A stretch of DNA of 64,000 bases from Segatella hominis (GTDB lineage: Bacteria; Bacteroidota; Bacteroidia; Bacteroidales; Bacteroidaceae). The stretch covers positions 1,418,501 through 1,482,500 of the forward strand of contig NZ_CP137559.1 of NCBI RefSeq assembly GCF_019249725.2, given 5' to 3'. Each line of letters begins with the position of its first letter. Position 1 is the stretch's first letter. Positions 32,650-40,590 of this stretch are shown here, piece after piece. The position numbers were made by a program, and so were the translations under genes. The notes under the pieces were generated by a model, which saw nothing but the letters and a program-made list of their open reading frames with translations, did not search any database and was not told where the DNA came from.

Positions 32650-32679
32650 CCAGACTCCAAACCTCGAAACGAGTCCTTC
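32650..32679 (+). repeat. Leader element copy 2
   Basis: Second copy of the 32266-32295 element, 158 bp before the HU-like start codon. The pairing GACTC/GAGTC is preserved although loop bases differ. Confidence 0.8.
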
Positions 32680-32836
32680 TCCCTACCCTCTACCCCCCAA
32701 GATTCCTGATTTTCTGAGGAAACGTAATGCAAGAAAAGTCTTGATAGGCGGAAAGGAAGAAAAACAGATTTTGGGAAAGACGGGGACCCCCGGAAAGATT
32801 TCCGGAAGGGAGAAGTTTACAGGAGGTTTTATCATT

Positions 32837-33421
32837 ATGGCTATCAATTTGAAAGCAAAGGAAACCCTCATCCAAGTGGGTGAGCAAAAGGGAAATTACC
32901 GTTACGTGCTCGGTACTGATTTGTACAGTAAACTGACTGAAAGCAAGGTGATTCAGGAGGCAGCACTCCGAAGTGGTGTGAGCCGAGGCGTGATGCAGGC
33001 ATGCTGGGATGCAGCCGGCAACGTGATCATGGCATGGGCAACTGAAGGTCACTCTGTAGCCATCCCCGGTTTGGGAACCATGCGATTTGGCGTTCGTGCC
33101 AAGAGCGTAAGTAATGTGGCAGAAGTGGCAAGCAGCCTGATTACCAGCCGTCGTGTTATCTTCACTCCTAACGTGGAGATCAAGAACGAGCTCCAGCGTA
33201 CCGCCATCCAGATTACCTGCTACGACCGAAACGGCAAACTGGTAAAGAAAGTGACCTCTGGCGACAAGGGCGATGTGGAAGACCCAGACAAAGAGCCTAA
33301 TGGCTCTGAGGGCGACAACAGCGGTAAGCCTAATGGCGACAACAAGGGTGACACCGGCTCTAATGGCGACAACAAGGGCGACACCGGCTCTGAAGGAGAT
33401 GGTGACTACGAATTGAAGTAG
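32837..33421 (+). CDS. HU-like DNA-binding protein with acidic repeat tail
   Basis: 194 residues from ATG 32837, 11 bp after AGGAGG. Bacteroidota-type HU-family domain (about 1-125): ESKVIQEAALRSGVSRGVMQACWDA, VAIPGLGTMRFGVRAKSV and SRRVIFTPN match the HU helix-turn-helix, the GLGTF-type core and the R-x-V-x-F strand. The tail (about 150-194) is an acidic Gly-Asp-Asn-Lys repeat, GDNKGDTGSNGDNKGDTGS, which may tune DNA binding. These chromosomal HU paralogues occur with DUF4248 and DUF3987/VirE genes; their role is unknown. Confidence 0.85.
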   Translation: MAINLKAKETLIQVGEQKGNYRYVLGTDLYSKLTESKVIQEAALRSGVSRGVMQACWDAAGNVIMAWATEGHSVAIPGLGTMRFGVRAKSVSNVAEVASSLITSRRVIFTPNVEIKNELQRTAIQITCYDRNGKLVKKVTSGDKGDVEDPDKEPNGSEGDNSGKPNGDNKGDTGSNGDNKGDTGSEGDGDYELK

Positions 33422-33459
33422 CCCAGCCCTCTTCTAAAGGAGGGGCATCCAAACAAAGT

Positions 33460-33503
33460 CCCCAATCCTTGACGATTCTGTCTTGGATTGGGGATATTTT
33501 TTT
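33460..33503 (+). terminator. Terminator after HU-like gene
   Basis: CCCCAATCC (33460-33468, followed by TTGAC) pairs with GGATTGGGG (33485-33493, preceded by GTCTT), then ATATTTTTTT. The U-run abuts the stop codon of the MBL pseudogene on the other strand. Confidence 0.88.
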
Positions 33504-33662
33504 ACAACTCGATTACCTCCAAGTCATCAGGCACCACAATCCTGCCCTTGAAATACTCAGCAGCCTCCTGGGAATATTTCTCCTTGCGAGTGGCAAGCGT
33601 CTTCTCCTCCGTATGATAAAGAATGAGATTCTTGACACCTAATACATGGTCGGTATGGGCAT
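33502..33662 (-). pseudogene. Deleted copy of the MBL-fold hydrolase
   Basis: Reading the minus strand gives NAHTDHVLGV joined directly to KNLILYHTEEKTLA and the end DDLEVIEL. This corresponds to the metal motif and the C-terminus of the hydrolase at 14900-15739 with the 157 codons between them missing in frame, and with no N-terminal part. In the intact gene the 9-bp word CACGCCCAG stands at both deletion borders (15032-15040 and 15503-15511). Identity in the remaining part is high but not perfect, so this is an old paralogue remnant. Confidence 0.9.
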
Positions 33663-33690
33663 TCCTGTTCTATTTTTAAGTATAATCAAA

Positions 33691-35550
33691 TTAATAAGGA
33701 AACAGCAGCGGCAGGACGAAAGTCATCACCACGCCGATGATGATCTGCAGAGGCAGACCCACCTTCACATAGTCCATAAACGAGTAACCACCCGCCTTCA
33801 TCACCAGTGCATTAGGCGGCGTGGAGAATGGAGAGGCGAAGCACATGCTGGCTCCCAAGGTGACCGCAAAGAGGAAGGAATAAGGACTCACACCCACCTG
33901 CTGGGCTGCCACTAAGGCGATAGGTGCCATCAGCACGGCCGTGGCGGTATTGCTGATAAACATCGTCATCAGAGAGGTGGTGAAATAGATGCCAGCCAAG
34001 AGAGCCGTAGGTCCCAGCGCCCCCAGACTGTCCACTAAAGTCTGCGAAACCAGCGCAGAGGCTCCCGTCTTCTCCAGCGCCGTGGACATCGGCATCATCG
34101 CCGCTATCAGCACGATACTCTCCCAGTTGATGGTCTTGTAAGCCGCCTCCACATTACGGAAACAGCCTGCAAAGACCGTGAGCAGACCGGCTATGATGAC
34201 CGCCGTAACCGGAGCTACAGGGATGAAATCAAACACCATCATCGCCACCATGAGCAGCATGATGGCCGCAGCCACAGGAGCCTTATAGTCGAGCAGCACC
34301 TTGTCGGCAGTCTTCTCAGGCTGGTCGAGCACCACCCAGTTGGAAGTATCCGAAGTGAGATGAGCCAGATTGGTCCACTCGCCCTGCACCAGGAGCATAT
34401 CGCCCACATGCAGTTTGGCAGCTATCAGATTATCCGTGATATATTCCTCTCCTCGCTTCACGCCCAACACGTTGATACCGAAGCGCTTACGCAGATTGGC
34501 TTCTCCGATGCGCAGGCCTACGAAATTGGAGGTAGGCATCACGACTATCTCCGTGAGTCCGAGGTCGTAGAAGTCGATTTTCACGTCCTTCATCTTTCTC
34601 AATCCGTAGTCGTGGGCAAACTTTTCTATCTTCTCCTCATCGCCCAGAATATAGAGGATATCGTGTACGGAAATCGTGCTGCTGCTCTTCGCCATGTTCT
34701 GGTTGACATCCTTGACGAGTCCGAGTTTCGACTTCTTCTCGTTTCTGATTTCGATGATGCTCACCCCGTATTTCTTCTGTATGCTGAGGTCCTTGAGCGT
34801 CTTGCCCACGATGTCCATCACCCCACCATTTTCATCGGCCGCCCCATAGCGCTTGCTAGGCACGATGTAGCGATGCAGATTGTCGAGCAGCTGGTATTCA
34901 TCCACCAGGTCGTCGAGCGATTTCGCCTTGTCCTTCTTCTTTCCGTTCTGCTTTTTGCTGAGGAAAATCTTGCTGAGGGGCATGAGTACGATGATGCCGA
35001 TGGCGATGACGATGAGACCCACGGGGAAGAAGGAGAAGAAAGCGAGCGGCTGATAACCGGCTTCTGTGAGCACCTCATCGATGACCAGGTTGGGCGGCGT
35101 ACCGATGAGCGTGAGCATTCCTCCGAGACTGCCCGCAAAGGCCAGAGGCATGAGGAAACGGCTCGACTGCATGCCCGATGCTGCCGCTAAGCTCACGATG
35201 ATAGGCATCATGAGCGCCACGGTTCCGGTATTGCTCACGAAGGCTCCGATGAAGGAGGTGACGAGCATCACCAGCAGGAAGGTAATGGTTTCGTTGCCGC
35301 GCGAAAGGGCCATGAGCTTATTGCCCGTGAGCTTGGCAAGTCCCGTCTGCATGATGGCTCCACCCACCACGAAAAGGCCTATCATCATGACGACGATGGG
35401 CGACGAGAAACCTGCCAGGGCTTCTGAAGGAGTAAGAATTCCGAATACGAGTAGTGCTGCCAAGGCGGTAAGAGCTACGATGTCGGCCCTCACTCTGCCC
35501 CAAATAAACATGGCAACCGTAATGATTAAAATGCTAAGCGTTATTGTCAT
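33691..35550 (-). CDS. SLC13-family (DASS-like) permease with TrkA_C domains
   Basis: 619 residues, about ten to twelve membrane segments in two halves around a soluble insert (about 200-410) that holds two TrkA_C-like regulatory domains (YGVSIIEIRNEKK, FGINVLGVKRGEEYI). Both halves carry conserved NTGTVALMMPIIVSLA and SNTATAVLMAPIALVAA motifs, the SNT sodium/substrate sites of the SLC13 family. It would import sulfate, dicarboxylate or a similar anion with sodium. The actual anion cannot be read from sequence. Confidence 0.9.
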   Translation of the reverse strand: MTITLSILIITVAMFIWGRVRADIVALTALAALLVFGILTPSEALAGFSSPIVVMMIGLFVVGGAIMQTGLAKLTGNKLMALSRGNETITFLLVMLVTSFIGAFVSNTGTVALMMPIIVSLAAASGMQSSRFLMPLAFAGSLGGMLTLIGTPPNLVIDEVLTEAGYQPLAFFSFFPVGLIVIAIGIIVLMPLSKIFLSKKQNGKKKDKAKSLDDLVDEYQLLDNLHRYIVPSKRYGAADENGGVMDIVGKTLKDLSIQKKYGVSIIEIRNEKKSKLGLVKDVNQNMAKSSSTISVHDILYILGDEEKIEKFAHDYGLRKMKDVKIDFYDLGLTEIVVMPTSNFVGLRIGEANLRKRFGINVLGVKRGEEYITDNLIAAKLHVGDMLLVQGEWTNLAHLTSDTSNWVVLDQPEKTADKVLLDYKAPVAAAIMLLMVAMMVFDFIPVAPVTAVIIAGLLTVFAGCFRNVEAAYKTINWESIVLIAAMMPMSTALEKTGASALVSQTLVDSLGALGPTALLAGIYFTTSLMTMFISNTATAVLMAPIALVAAQQVGVSPYSFLFAVTLGASMCFASPFSTPPNALVMKAGGYSFMDYVKVGLPLQIIIGVVMTFVLPLLFPY

Positions 35551-35604
35551 GCTATAAAATTTGAATTAAAATAATGTTTTCGAAACGAAATCACGTTTTG
35601 ATTG

Positions 35605-35612
35605 CAAAGATA
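35605..35612 (-). promoter_or_regulatory. -7 box of SLC13 permease gene
   Basis: TATCTTTG on the minus strand, about 55 bp before ATG 35550. Confidence 0.72.
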
Positions 35613-35652
35613 AGCACTTTTTCAGAAAAAACAAAGAAATTGGTAAAAAAAC

Positions 35653-35684
35653 TTTGCTCATTTCAAAGTATTATACTAACTTTG
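35653..35684 (+). promoter_or_regulatory. Promoter of phosphatase gene
   Basis: TTTG (35653-35656) and TAACTTTG (35677-35684), spacer 20 bp, divergent from the permease promoter, 30 bp before ATG 35715. Confidence 0.82.
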
Positions 35685-35714
35685 CAGACGGAAAAGAAAC
35701 ATTAAAACTCCAAA

Positions 35715-36197
35715 ATGATAAAGAAAGGTAAACATACAGTATTATTTATTTGCCTCGGCAATATCTGCCGCTCTCCTGCGGGTGAAGGCATCATGAAGAG
35801 TCTCGTAGAAAAGGCGGGGCTGAGCGACGAGTTTGAAATCGACTCTGCCGGTATCGGCAACTGGCACGTAGGACAATTGCCCGACAGCCGTATGAGAAAA
35901 TGTGGCGCCGAGCACGGTTATGATTTCAACAGTCACGCCCGCCAGTTTAAGAAATCAGACTTCGACCGCTTCGACACCATCGTGGTGATGGACAACGACA
36001 ATTATCGTGCCATCACGTCTATGTCATCCTGTCAGGCTGACAAGGATAAGGTGGTTCGCATGGCTGATTTTCTGACCCATCATCGCCAATACACGACCGT
36101 GCCCGACCCATACTATGGCGACTATAGCGACTTTGAACTGGTCATCACTCTCCTGGAGGATGCCTGTCAGGGATTGCTGCAGTCTCTCACGGAATAA
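35715..36197 (+). CDS. Low-molecular-weight protein tyrosine phosphatase
   Basis: 160 residues, cytoplasmic. The catalytic P-loop CLGNICRS has Cys13 and Arg19 in the C-x5-R arrangement; the general acid Asp is in VPDPYYGD (about 127). Length is normal for the family. It hydrolyses phosphotyrosine and often acts on capsule-synthesis kinases, although no such kinase is visible nearby. It has its own promoter. Confidence 0.94.
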   Translation: MIKKGKHTVLFICLGNICRSPAGEGIMKSLVEKAGLSDEFEIDSAGIGNWHVGQLPDSRMRKCGAEHGYDFNSHARQFKKSDFDRFDTIVVMDNDNYRAITSMSSCQADKDKVVRMADFLTHHRQYTTVPDPYYGDYSDFELVITLLEDACQGLLQSLTE

Positions 36198-36310
36198 TTT
36201 TCCTTTGACCTACATCAAGCCGAAAACGGATTTGGTTGATATGAGTCAAAAAAAGTCCTCGTTTCATCATTTTGTCATGCCTTTGTGACAGATTTTCAAA
36301 AAATAGGCAT

Positions 36311-36318
36311 TACCTTTG
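36311..36318 (+). promoter_or_regulatory. -7 box of small membrane protein gene
   Basis: TACCTTTG followed by GCAC, 33 bp before ATG 36351. It lies inside a longer in-frame frame starting 36285, which is therefore rejected as the start. Confidence 0.68.
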
Positions 36319-36350
36319 CACTCGAAAAAGGTGAGATTGTAATAAGGATA

Positions 36351-36488
36351 ATGTTAAACTGGAGCCTCAAATGGAGACTCCGCAAAATGAAAATGATTAT
36401 GATGACAACAGTAATGATTCTCGCAGTAGTAGCAGTCATGATTGCTAAAGCTGTAAATGTAAACGACAAAATGGAAATGGGTAAGTAA
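36351..36488 (+). CDS. Small single-pass membrane protein
   Basis: 45 residues: a basic amphipathic start (LNWSLKWRLRKMK) and one hydrophobic helix (about 16-34, MIMMTTVMILAVVAVMIA), ending KMEMGK. ATG 36351 follows AAGGATA. Too short for family assignment. It has its own promoter, and the next small gene follows 76 bp downstream on the same transcript. Confidence 0.6.
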   Translation: MLNWSLKWRLRKMKMIMMTTVMILAVVAVMIAKAVNVNDKMEMGK

Positions 36489-36564
36489 TTACCTGCTCCA
36501 TGAGTGGTAAAAAGATTTAGGCTGAAAGAAGCCTGCAGTATTAATTAATTAAAGGATAACAAGT

Positions 36565-36684
36565 ATGAAAACAATTTTCGAAAACATCAAGAAGGCTTTC
36601 AAAGTTTTACTTGAGAACTACATGAACGCCATGGAAATGTATGGCGAGGCCTTGAGTAAAGGTCGTGGTTGCTCTTGCGCTTAA
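36565..36684 (+). CDS. 39-residue peptide with GCSC tail
   Basis: An amphipathic helix (about 2-29, TIFENIKKAFKVLLENYMNA) followed by a short tail ending GRGCSCA. ATG 36565 is preceded by AAAGGATAACAAGT. Two Cys in CSC at the extreme C-terminus suggest metal or thioether chemistry, but no modifying enzyme is adjacent. Very short genes can be chance, yet the ribosome-binding sequence and promoter upstream support expression. Function unknown. Confidence 0.5.
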   Translation: MKTIFENIKKAFKVLLENYMNAMEMYGEALSKGRGCSCA

Positions 36685-36721
36685 GGGGTTTACCTCTGGT
36701 GCATCAGAACCTACGGAAAGG

Positions 36722-36775
36722 ATGCTGCTTCGGTAAGCAAGTATCCTGAATGAAAAGAATGCTGCTTCGGTAAGC
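36722..36775 (+). repeat. Direct repeat ATGCTGCTTCGGTAAGC
   Basis: Two exact 17-bp copies (36722-36738 and 36759-36775) downstream of the 39-residue peptide. The 395-bp gap before the Fur-family gene otherwise holds the terminator, one CCCACAGAT repeat and the next promoter. Confidence 0.8.
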
Positions 36776-36854
36776 TAACTTCAGAAATGGAGTTGCTTCT
36801 TCAAGCGGGCATTCATTTGATAAAGAAAGTAATTACGTTTGTAATATATGAAAG

Positions 36855-36893
36855 AAGCGTGCAAGTCTCTCTAAAGCTTGTACGCTTTTTTTG
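36855..36893 (+). terminator. Terminator of the small-peptide transcript
   Basis: AAGCGTGCAAG (36855-36865) pairs with CTTGTACGCTT (36877-36887), followed by a run of T. Confidence 0.87.
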
Positions 36894-36939
36894 TTTTTTC
36901 TCCGCTGAGTTTTGTTCTTCTCACAGATAATTGTTTTTT

Positions 36940-36970
36940 GTCCCACAGATTTCACAGATCTACACAGATG
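36940..36970 (+). repeat. CCCACAGAT 31-bp repeat, solitary copy
   Basis: Same element as at 14730-14760 with two to three differences, here upstream of the Fur-family promoter. Confidence 0.85.
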
Positions 36971-36994
36971 TTTTTCCCGATTTTATACTTTATG

Positions 36995-37026
36995 TTTGGT
37001 CATTTCATTATTTTATCATACCTTTG
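36995..37026 (+). promoter_or_regulatory. Promoter of Fur-family gene
   Basis: TTTG (36995-36998) and TACCTTTG (37019-37026), spacer 20 bp, 54 bp before ATG 37080. Confidence 0.83.
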
Positions 37027-37079
37027 CAAGCAAGTATAAAGTGGTACACTTTTTAATTAGAACATAAAGAAAATAGAAA

Positions 37080-37514
37080 ATGGAGCACCAAGATATTATC
37101 ATCAAACTGGAGGCGAAGGGAATCAAACCTACAGCCAACCGCATTCTCGTTCTCAAGACTTTAGCGAGCGAGCATCATCCCCAGAGCCTCAGCAATCTGG
37201 AACACAAGATGCTGACCATGGACAAATCCAGCATCTTCAGAGTGCTCACCCTCTTCCTCGAACACGACGTGGTACACGCTTTCGAGGACGGACGAGGCAT
37301 CCTCAACTACGAACTCTGCGAGGAAGAAGGAAAATGCGACCATCATGACGGCCATATCCACTTCTACTGCGAGGCTTGCCAACGCTCCTTCTGCATGGAA
37401 GACATCCACATCCCAAGCTTCGATTTACCAGAAGGATTCTATCCCCACTCCGTTTCCTTTGTCATCAAGGGAGAATGCCCGGAATGTAGAAAAAAGCACA
37501 AGTACTTGCCATAA
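37080..37514 (+). CDS. Fur-family metalloregulator
   Basis: 144 residues. N-terminal winged helix (GIKPTANRILVLKTLASEHH, MDKSSIFRVLTLFLEHDVVH) and C-terminal dimer domain with HHDGHIHFYCEACQRSFC and GECPECRKK. Both structural-zinc C-x2-C pairs and the His-rich regulatory site are present. It probably senses iron, zinc or peroxide; the metal cannot be told from sequence, and the Zur-like double CxxC is common to several subtypes. It lies in its own transcription unit upstream of htrA. Confidence 0.9.
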   Translation: MEHQDIIIKLEAKGIKPTANRILVLKTLASEHHPQSLSNLEHKMLTMDKSSIFRVLTLFLEHDVVHAFEDGRGILNYELCEEEGKCDHHDGHIHFYCEACQRSFCMEDIHIPSFDLPEGFYPHSVSFVIKGECPECRKKHKYLP

Positions 37515-37723
37515 TAACGGCAAAATACTTGCCATAAAATCAATAAGAGAAGCATCCTTAGCTTAACATACATTTAACTATTCGCATTTTTTAGTTACAT
37601 ATTTGCAACTAACTTTTTCTTACAAAGTATATAAGATTTGTAAATTTAGGGCATTTCAAATTTAAGAGCCGTTAAAGTGTTAAATTCAAATGTTAAAACG
37701 GGATAAAAAACAATACGGAATGA

Positions 37724-37753
37724 TTGCTTTCTCATTTTTTGCTTCTATATTTG
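37724..37753 (+). promoter_or_regulatory. Promoter of htrA
   Basis: TTG (37724-37726) and TATATTTG (37746-37753), spacer 19 bp. The leader is unusually long (about 200 nt) and holds a duplicated 23-bp element. Confidence 0.75.
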
Positions 37754-37810
37754 CAACCGGTTAGACGAAGCTATCGTTTTTCCGAGACAGTCAAATCTGC
37801 CTGGAATCAA

Positions 37811-37892
37811 GAATCCCCTCACAAGGAGTTCTGGGAATAAGAAAACCAAAGCAGAGGTTCTGAAACCGAGAATCCCCTCACAAGGAGTTCTG
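37811..37892 (+). repeat. Duplicated 23-bp element in htrA leader
   Basis: The word beginning GAATCCCCTCACAAGGAG occurs at 37811-37833 and 37870-37892, 59 bp apart, identical over 23 bp. The GAGTT-type ends and CACAAGGAG core look like an RNA-level or regulator-binding site in the leader of a stress protease. Confidence 0.85.
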
Positions 37893-37961
37893 AAAGAAAC
37901 GAGGCTGCCGCAAACCAATTAGAGTAATAAAAAAGAAAAGTAATAATTAAAAGCAATAGAC

Positions 37962-39425
37962 ATGAAAAAGGTAACAAATTACGTGATGGCTCTGTTGTGC
38001 GTAGGTTCACTCGCATTCTCAGCCGGTGCATTCATGAAAGTAAACGCAGCTCCAGCTACTACTTCAGCTCCAGCTGGTCAACCAGTAGATCTCACTTATG
38101 CAGCAGAAAAAGCTCTGCCAGCTGTAGTTCACATCAAATACGTACAGAACTCCAAGACAACAACCGTTGACGTGCAGGACGATCCATTCGGAGGATTCTT
38201 CGACCCATTCGGCTTCTTCGGAAACCCTGGCAACGGCGGCACACGCAAGCAGAGAGTGCAGACCCCTAAGAAAGAAGCTACAGGTTCGGGAGTCATCATC
38301 AGTAGCGACGGATATATCGTAACCAACAACCACGTGGTGGAAGGTGCTGACGAACTGACCGTCACCCTCAACGACAACCGCGAATACTCAGCCCGCATCG
38401 TCGGTACCGACAAGACTACCGACCTCGCACTCATCAAGGTGGACGGCAAGAACCTGCCTACCCTCCCTATCGCAGATAGCGACAAGGTAAGAGTCGGAGA
38501 ATGGGTCATCGCAGTAGGCAACCCATTCGGTCTCAACAATACCGTGACTGCTGGTATCATCTCTGCCAAGGCACGTTCACTCGGAGCCAACGGCGTAGAG
38601 AGCTTCATCCAGACCGATGCTGCCATCAACGCAGGCAACTCTGGTGGTGCACTCGTCAATACCCAGGGCGAACTCGTAGGTATCAACGCCATGCTCTACT
38701 CACAGACCGGTTCTTACGCAGGATATGGTTTCGCCATCCCTACATCCATCATGAACAAGGTGGTAGATGACATCAAGAAATATGGTAGCGTACAGCGTGT
38801 AATGCTCAGCATTCAGGGTTCAGACGTGCTCAACTATATCAACAACCAGAAGGAGAACGGCAAGGAAGTGAACCTCGGAACCAATGAGGGTGTTTACATC
38901 GCCAAGGTGGATGAAGACGGAAATGGTGCTGCTGCCGACCTGAAAGAAGGTGACGTAATCACCAAGGTGGACGGCAAGAAGGTAACCAAGATGGCTGAAC
39001 TCCAGGAATTGCTCAACGGCAAGCGCCCTGGCGACAAGATGACCATCACCTATCTGCGCAACAAGAAGGCTATCACCAAGACCATCACGCTGAAGAATGC
39101 TCAGGGCACAACCTCTGTCATCAAGTCAGCCGACCTCGATGTGCTGGGTGGCAACTTCCGCCAGATTACCGCTTCACAGAAGGAGCAGCTCAACATCAAG
39201 TATGGTGTAGAGGTGATGAAGGTAAATAGCGGAGCCTTGAAGGAAGCCGGAATCTCTCGCGGATTCATCATCCAGAAGATCAACGACAACAATATCACTT
39301 CTCTCGACGACCTGCAGAAAGCCGTCAAGAGCGCTTCTACCAGCAAGGACCCTGTGCTCTACATCCAGGGTATGTGGCCTACAGGCAAGAAGGCTTACTT
39401 CGCAGTTCCTCTGCAGAGAGACTAA
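37962..39425 (+). CDS. degP: HtrA/DegP-type periplasmic serine protease
   Basis: 487 residues with an N-terminal signal peptide (cleavage near VNA-AP). The catalytic triad is His124 (TNNHVVEG), Asp154 (TTDLALIKVD) and Ser227 (NAGNSGGALVN). Two PDZ domains follow (about 285-390, and 400-487 with GFIIQKINDNNITSLDDL). It degrades or refolds damaged envelope proteins. The LA-loop region holds an unusual Phe/Gly-rich stretch, DPFGGFFDPFGFFGNPGNGG (about 74-93). The next gene downstream is rpoD. Confidence 0.95.
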   Translation: MKKVTNYVMALLCVGSLAFSAGAFMKVNAAPATTSAPAGQPVDLTYAAEKALPAVVHIKYVQNSKTTTVDVQDDPFGGFFDPFGFFGNPGNGGTRKQRVQTPKKEATGSGVIISSDGYIVTNNHVVEGADELTVTLNDNREYSARIVGTDKTTDLALIKVDGKNLPTLPIADSDKVRVGEWVIAVGNPFGLNNTVTAGIISAKARSLGANGVESFIQTDAAINAGNSGGALVNTQGELVGINAMLYSQTGSYAGYGFAIPTSIMNKVVDDIKKYGSVQRVMLSIQGSDVLNYINNQKENGKEVNLGTNEGVYIAKVDEDGNGAAADLKEGDVITKVDGKKVTKMAELQELLNGKRPGDKMTITYLRNKKAITKTITLKNAQGTTSVIKSADLDVLGGNFRQITASQKEQLNIKYGVEVMKVNSGALKEAGISRGFIIQKINDNNITSLDDLQKAVKSASTSKDPVLYIQGMWPTGKKAYFAVPLQRD

Positions 39426-39534
39426 ACCAGTCGCCCCGAAAGGAGAACAGAAAACTCAAGTCAAGCAAGAGTTTTATCAGAAAAATTTCTCCAATTAGGC
39501 GTCAGAAAAAGGTTTTGAAAATATAAAAAACGAC

Positions 39535-39575
39535 AAAATAGCAGGTATTTTTAAAAATATCTGCTATTTTTTTGC
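39535..39575 (+). terminator. Terminator of htrA
   Basis: AAAATAGCAG (39535-39544) pairs with CTGCTATTTT (39561-39570), extended by an inner AT stem and followed by T-rich sequence. Confidence 0.85.
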
Positions 39576-39582
39576 TATTTTT

Positions 39583-39613
39583 TTTGTCATTTCGAACAAA
39601 AAGTGTACTTTTG
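39583..39613 (+). promoter_or_regulatory. Promoter of rpoD
   Basis: TTTG (39583-39586) and TACTTTTG (39606-39613), spacer 19 bp, 26 bp before ATG 39640. Confidence 0.83.
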
Positions 39614-39639
39614 CAGAACTTAAAAAAATAAAGGCTACC

Positions 39640-40503
39640 ATGAGACAACTAAAAATTTCAAATTCATTCACTAATCGTGAAAGTGCGTCACTCGACAAAT
39701 ATCTGCAGGAGATAGGACATGAAGAACTACTCTCGGTAGATGAAGAAGTAGAGTTGGCACAGAAAATCAAGAAAGGTGATCGCCAAGCCTTAGAGAGATT
39801 AACAAGAGCAAATCTACGCTTCGTTGTCTCTGTGGCAAAGCAATATCAGAATCAGGGACTCAGCCTCCCCGACCTCATTAATGAGGGAAATGTAGGACTC
39901 ATCAAAGCAGCAGAGAAATTTGATGAAACACGTGGATTCAAATTCATCTCATACGCTGTTTGGTGGATTCGCCAAAGCATTCTGCAAGCCATCGCAGAGC
40001 AGAGTAGAATCGTGCGCCTGCCACTCAATCAGGTGGGAAGCGTCAACAAGATAAACCGTGAACTCAACAAGTTTGAGCAAGAACACGAGCGCCGTCCAAG
40101 CGTAAATGAGATTGCCGACCGCATAGATTTGCCTGAAGAAAAAGTCGAGGAAGCGATGAAGGCCAACAACCGCCACGTAAGTATGGATGCTCCTTTCGTA
40201 GATGGAGAGGACAACAGCCTGCTGGACGTACTTGCCGACAACAATATGCCGATGGCTGACAAGGCACTCGTACAGGAATCGCTACGGAAAGAAATCGACA
40301 GGGCCATCGACCTGCTCAACGATAGAGAACAAAAGGTGGTAAGAGCCTTCTTCGGAATCGGCTCGCCAGAAATGACGCTCGAGGAAATCGGCGACAAATA
40401 CAATCTCACCCGTGAGAGAGTGCGCCAAATCAAGGAGAAAGCCATACGCAGACTCCGACACAATACGAAGAATAAACTGCTGAAGACCTATCTGGGACAG
40501 TAG
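39640..40503 (+). CDS. rpoD: Primary sigma factor RpoD/SigA
   Basis: 287 residues, the short Bacteroidota form without regions 1.1 and the long non-conserved insert. Region 1.2 ([16 protein letters not shown]), 2.1-2.4 ([39 protein letters not shown]), 3 ([13 protein letters not shown]) and 4.2 ([29 protein letters not shown]) are all visible. It directs RNA polymerase to the TTTG/TAnnTTTG promoters seen throughout this window. Confidence 0.97.
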   Translation: MRQLKISNSFTNRESASLDKYLQEIGHEELLSVDEEVELAQKIKKGDRQALERLTRANLRFVVSVAKQYQNQGLSLPDLINEGNVGLIKAAEKFDETRGFKFISYAVWWIRQSILQAIAEQSRIVRLPLNQVGSVNKINRELNKFEQEHERRPSVNEIADRIDLPEEKVEEAMKANNRHVSMDAPFVDGEDNSLLDVLADNNMPMADKALVQESLRKEIDRAIDLLNDREQKVVRAFFGIGSPEMTLEEIGDKYNLTRERVRQIKEKAIRRLRHNTKNKLLKTYLGQ

Positions 40504-40590
40504 GCTATCAGACACATGCTGATGCGGAAGTCTGTAGCTTTTCAGGAAAACCGGATGAAGGTCAGTAGGCTAAAATAATTTAGAATAGAA

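Noticed and set aside
15000..33000. Integrase, transposase or IS element bounding the accessory region
   Set aside because: I found no recombinase motifs, terminal inverted repeats or target duplications, so no mobile element is called.
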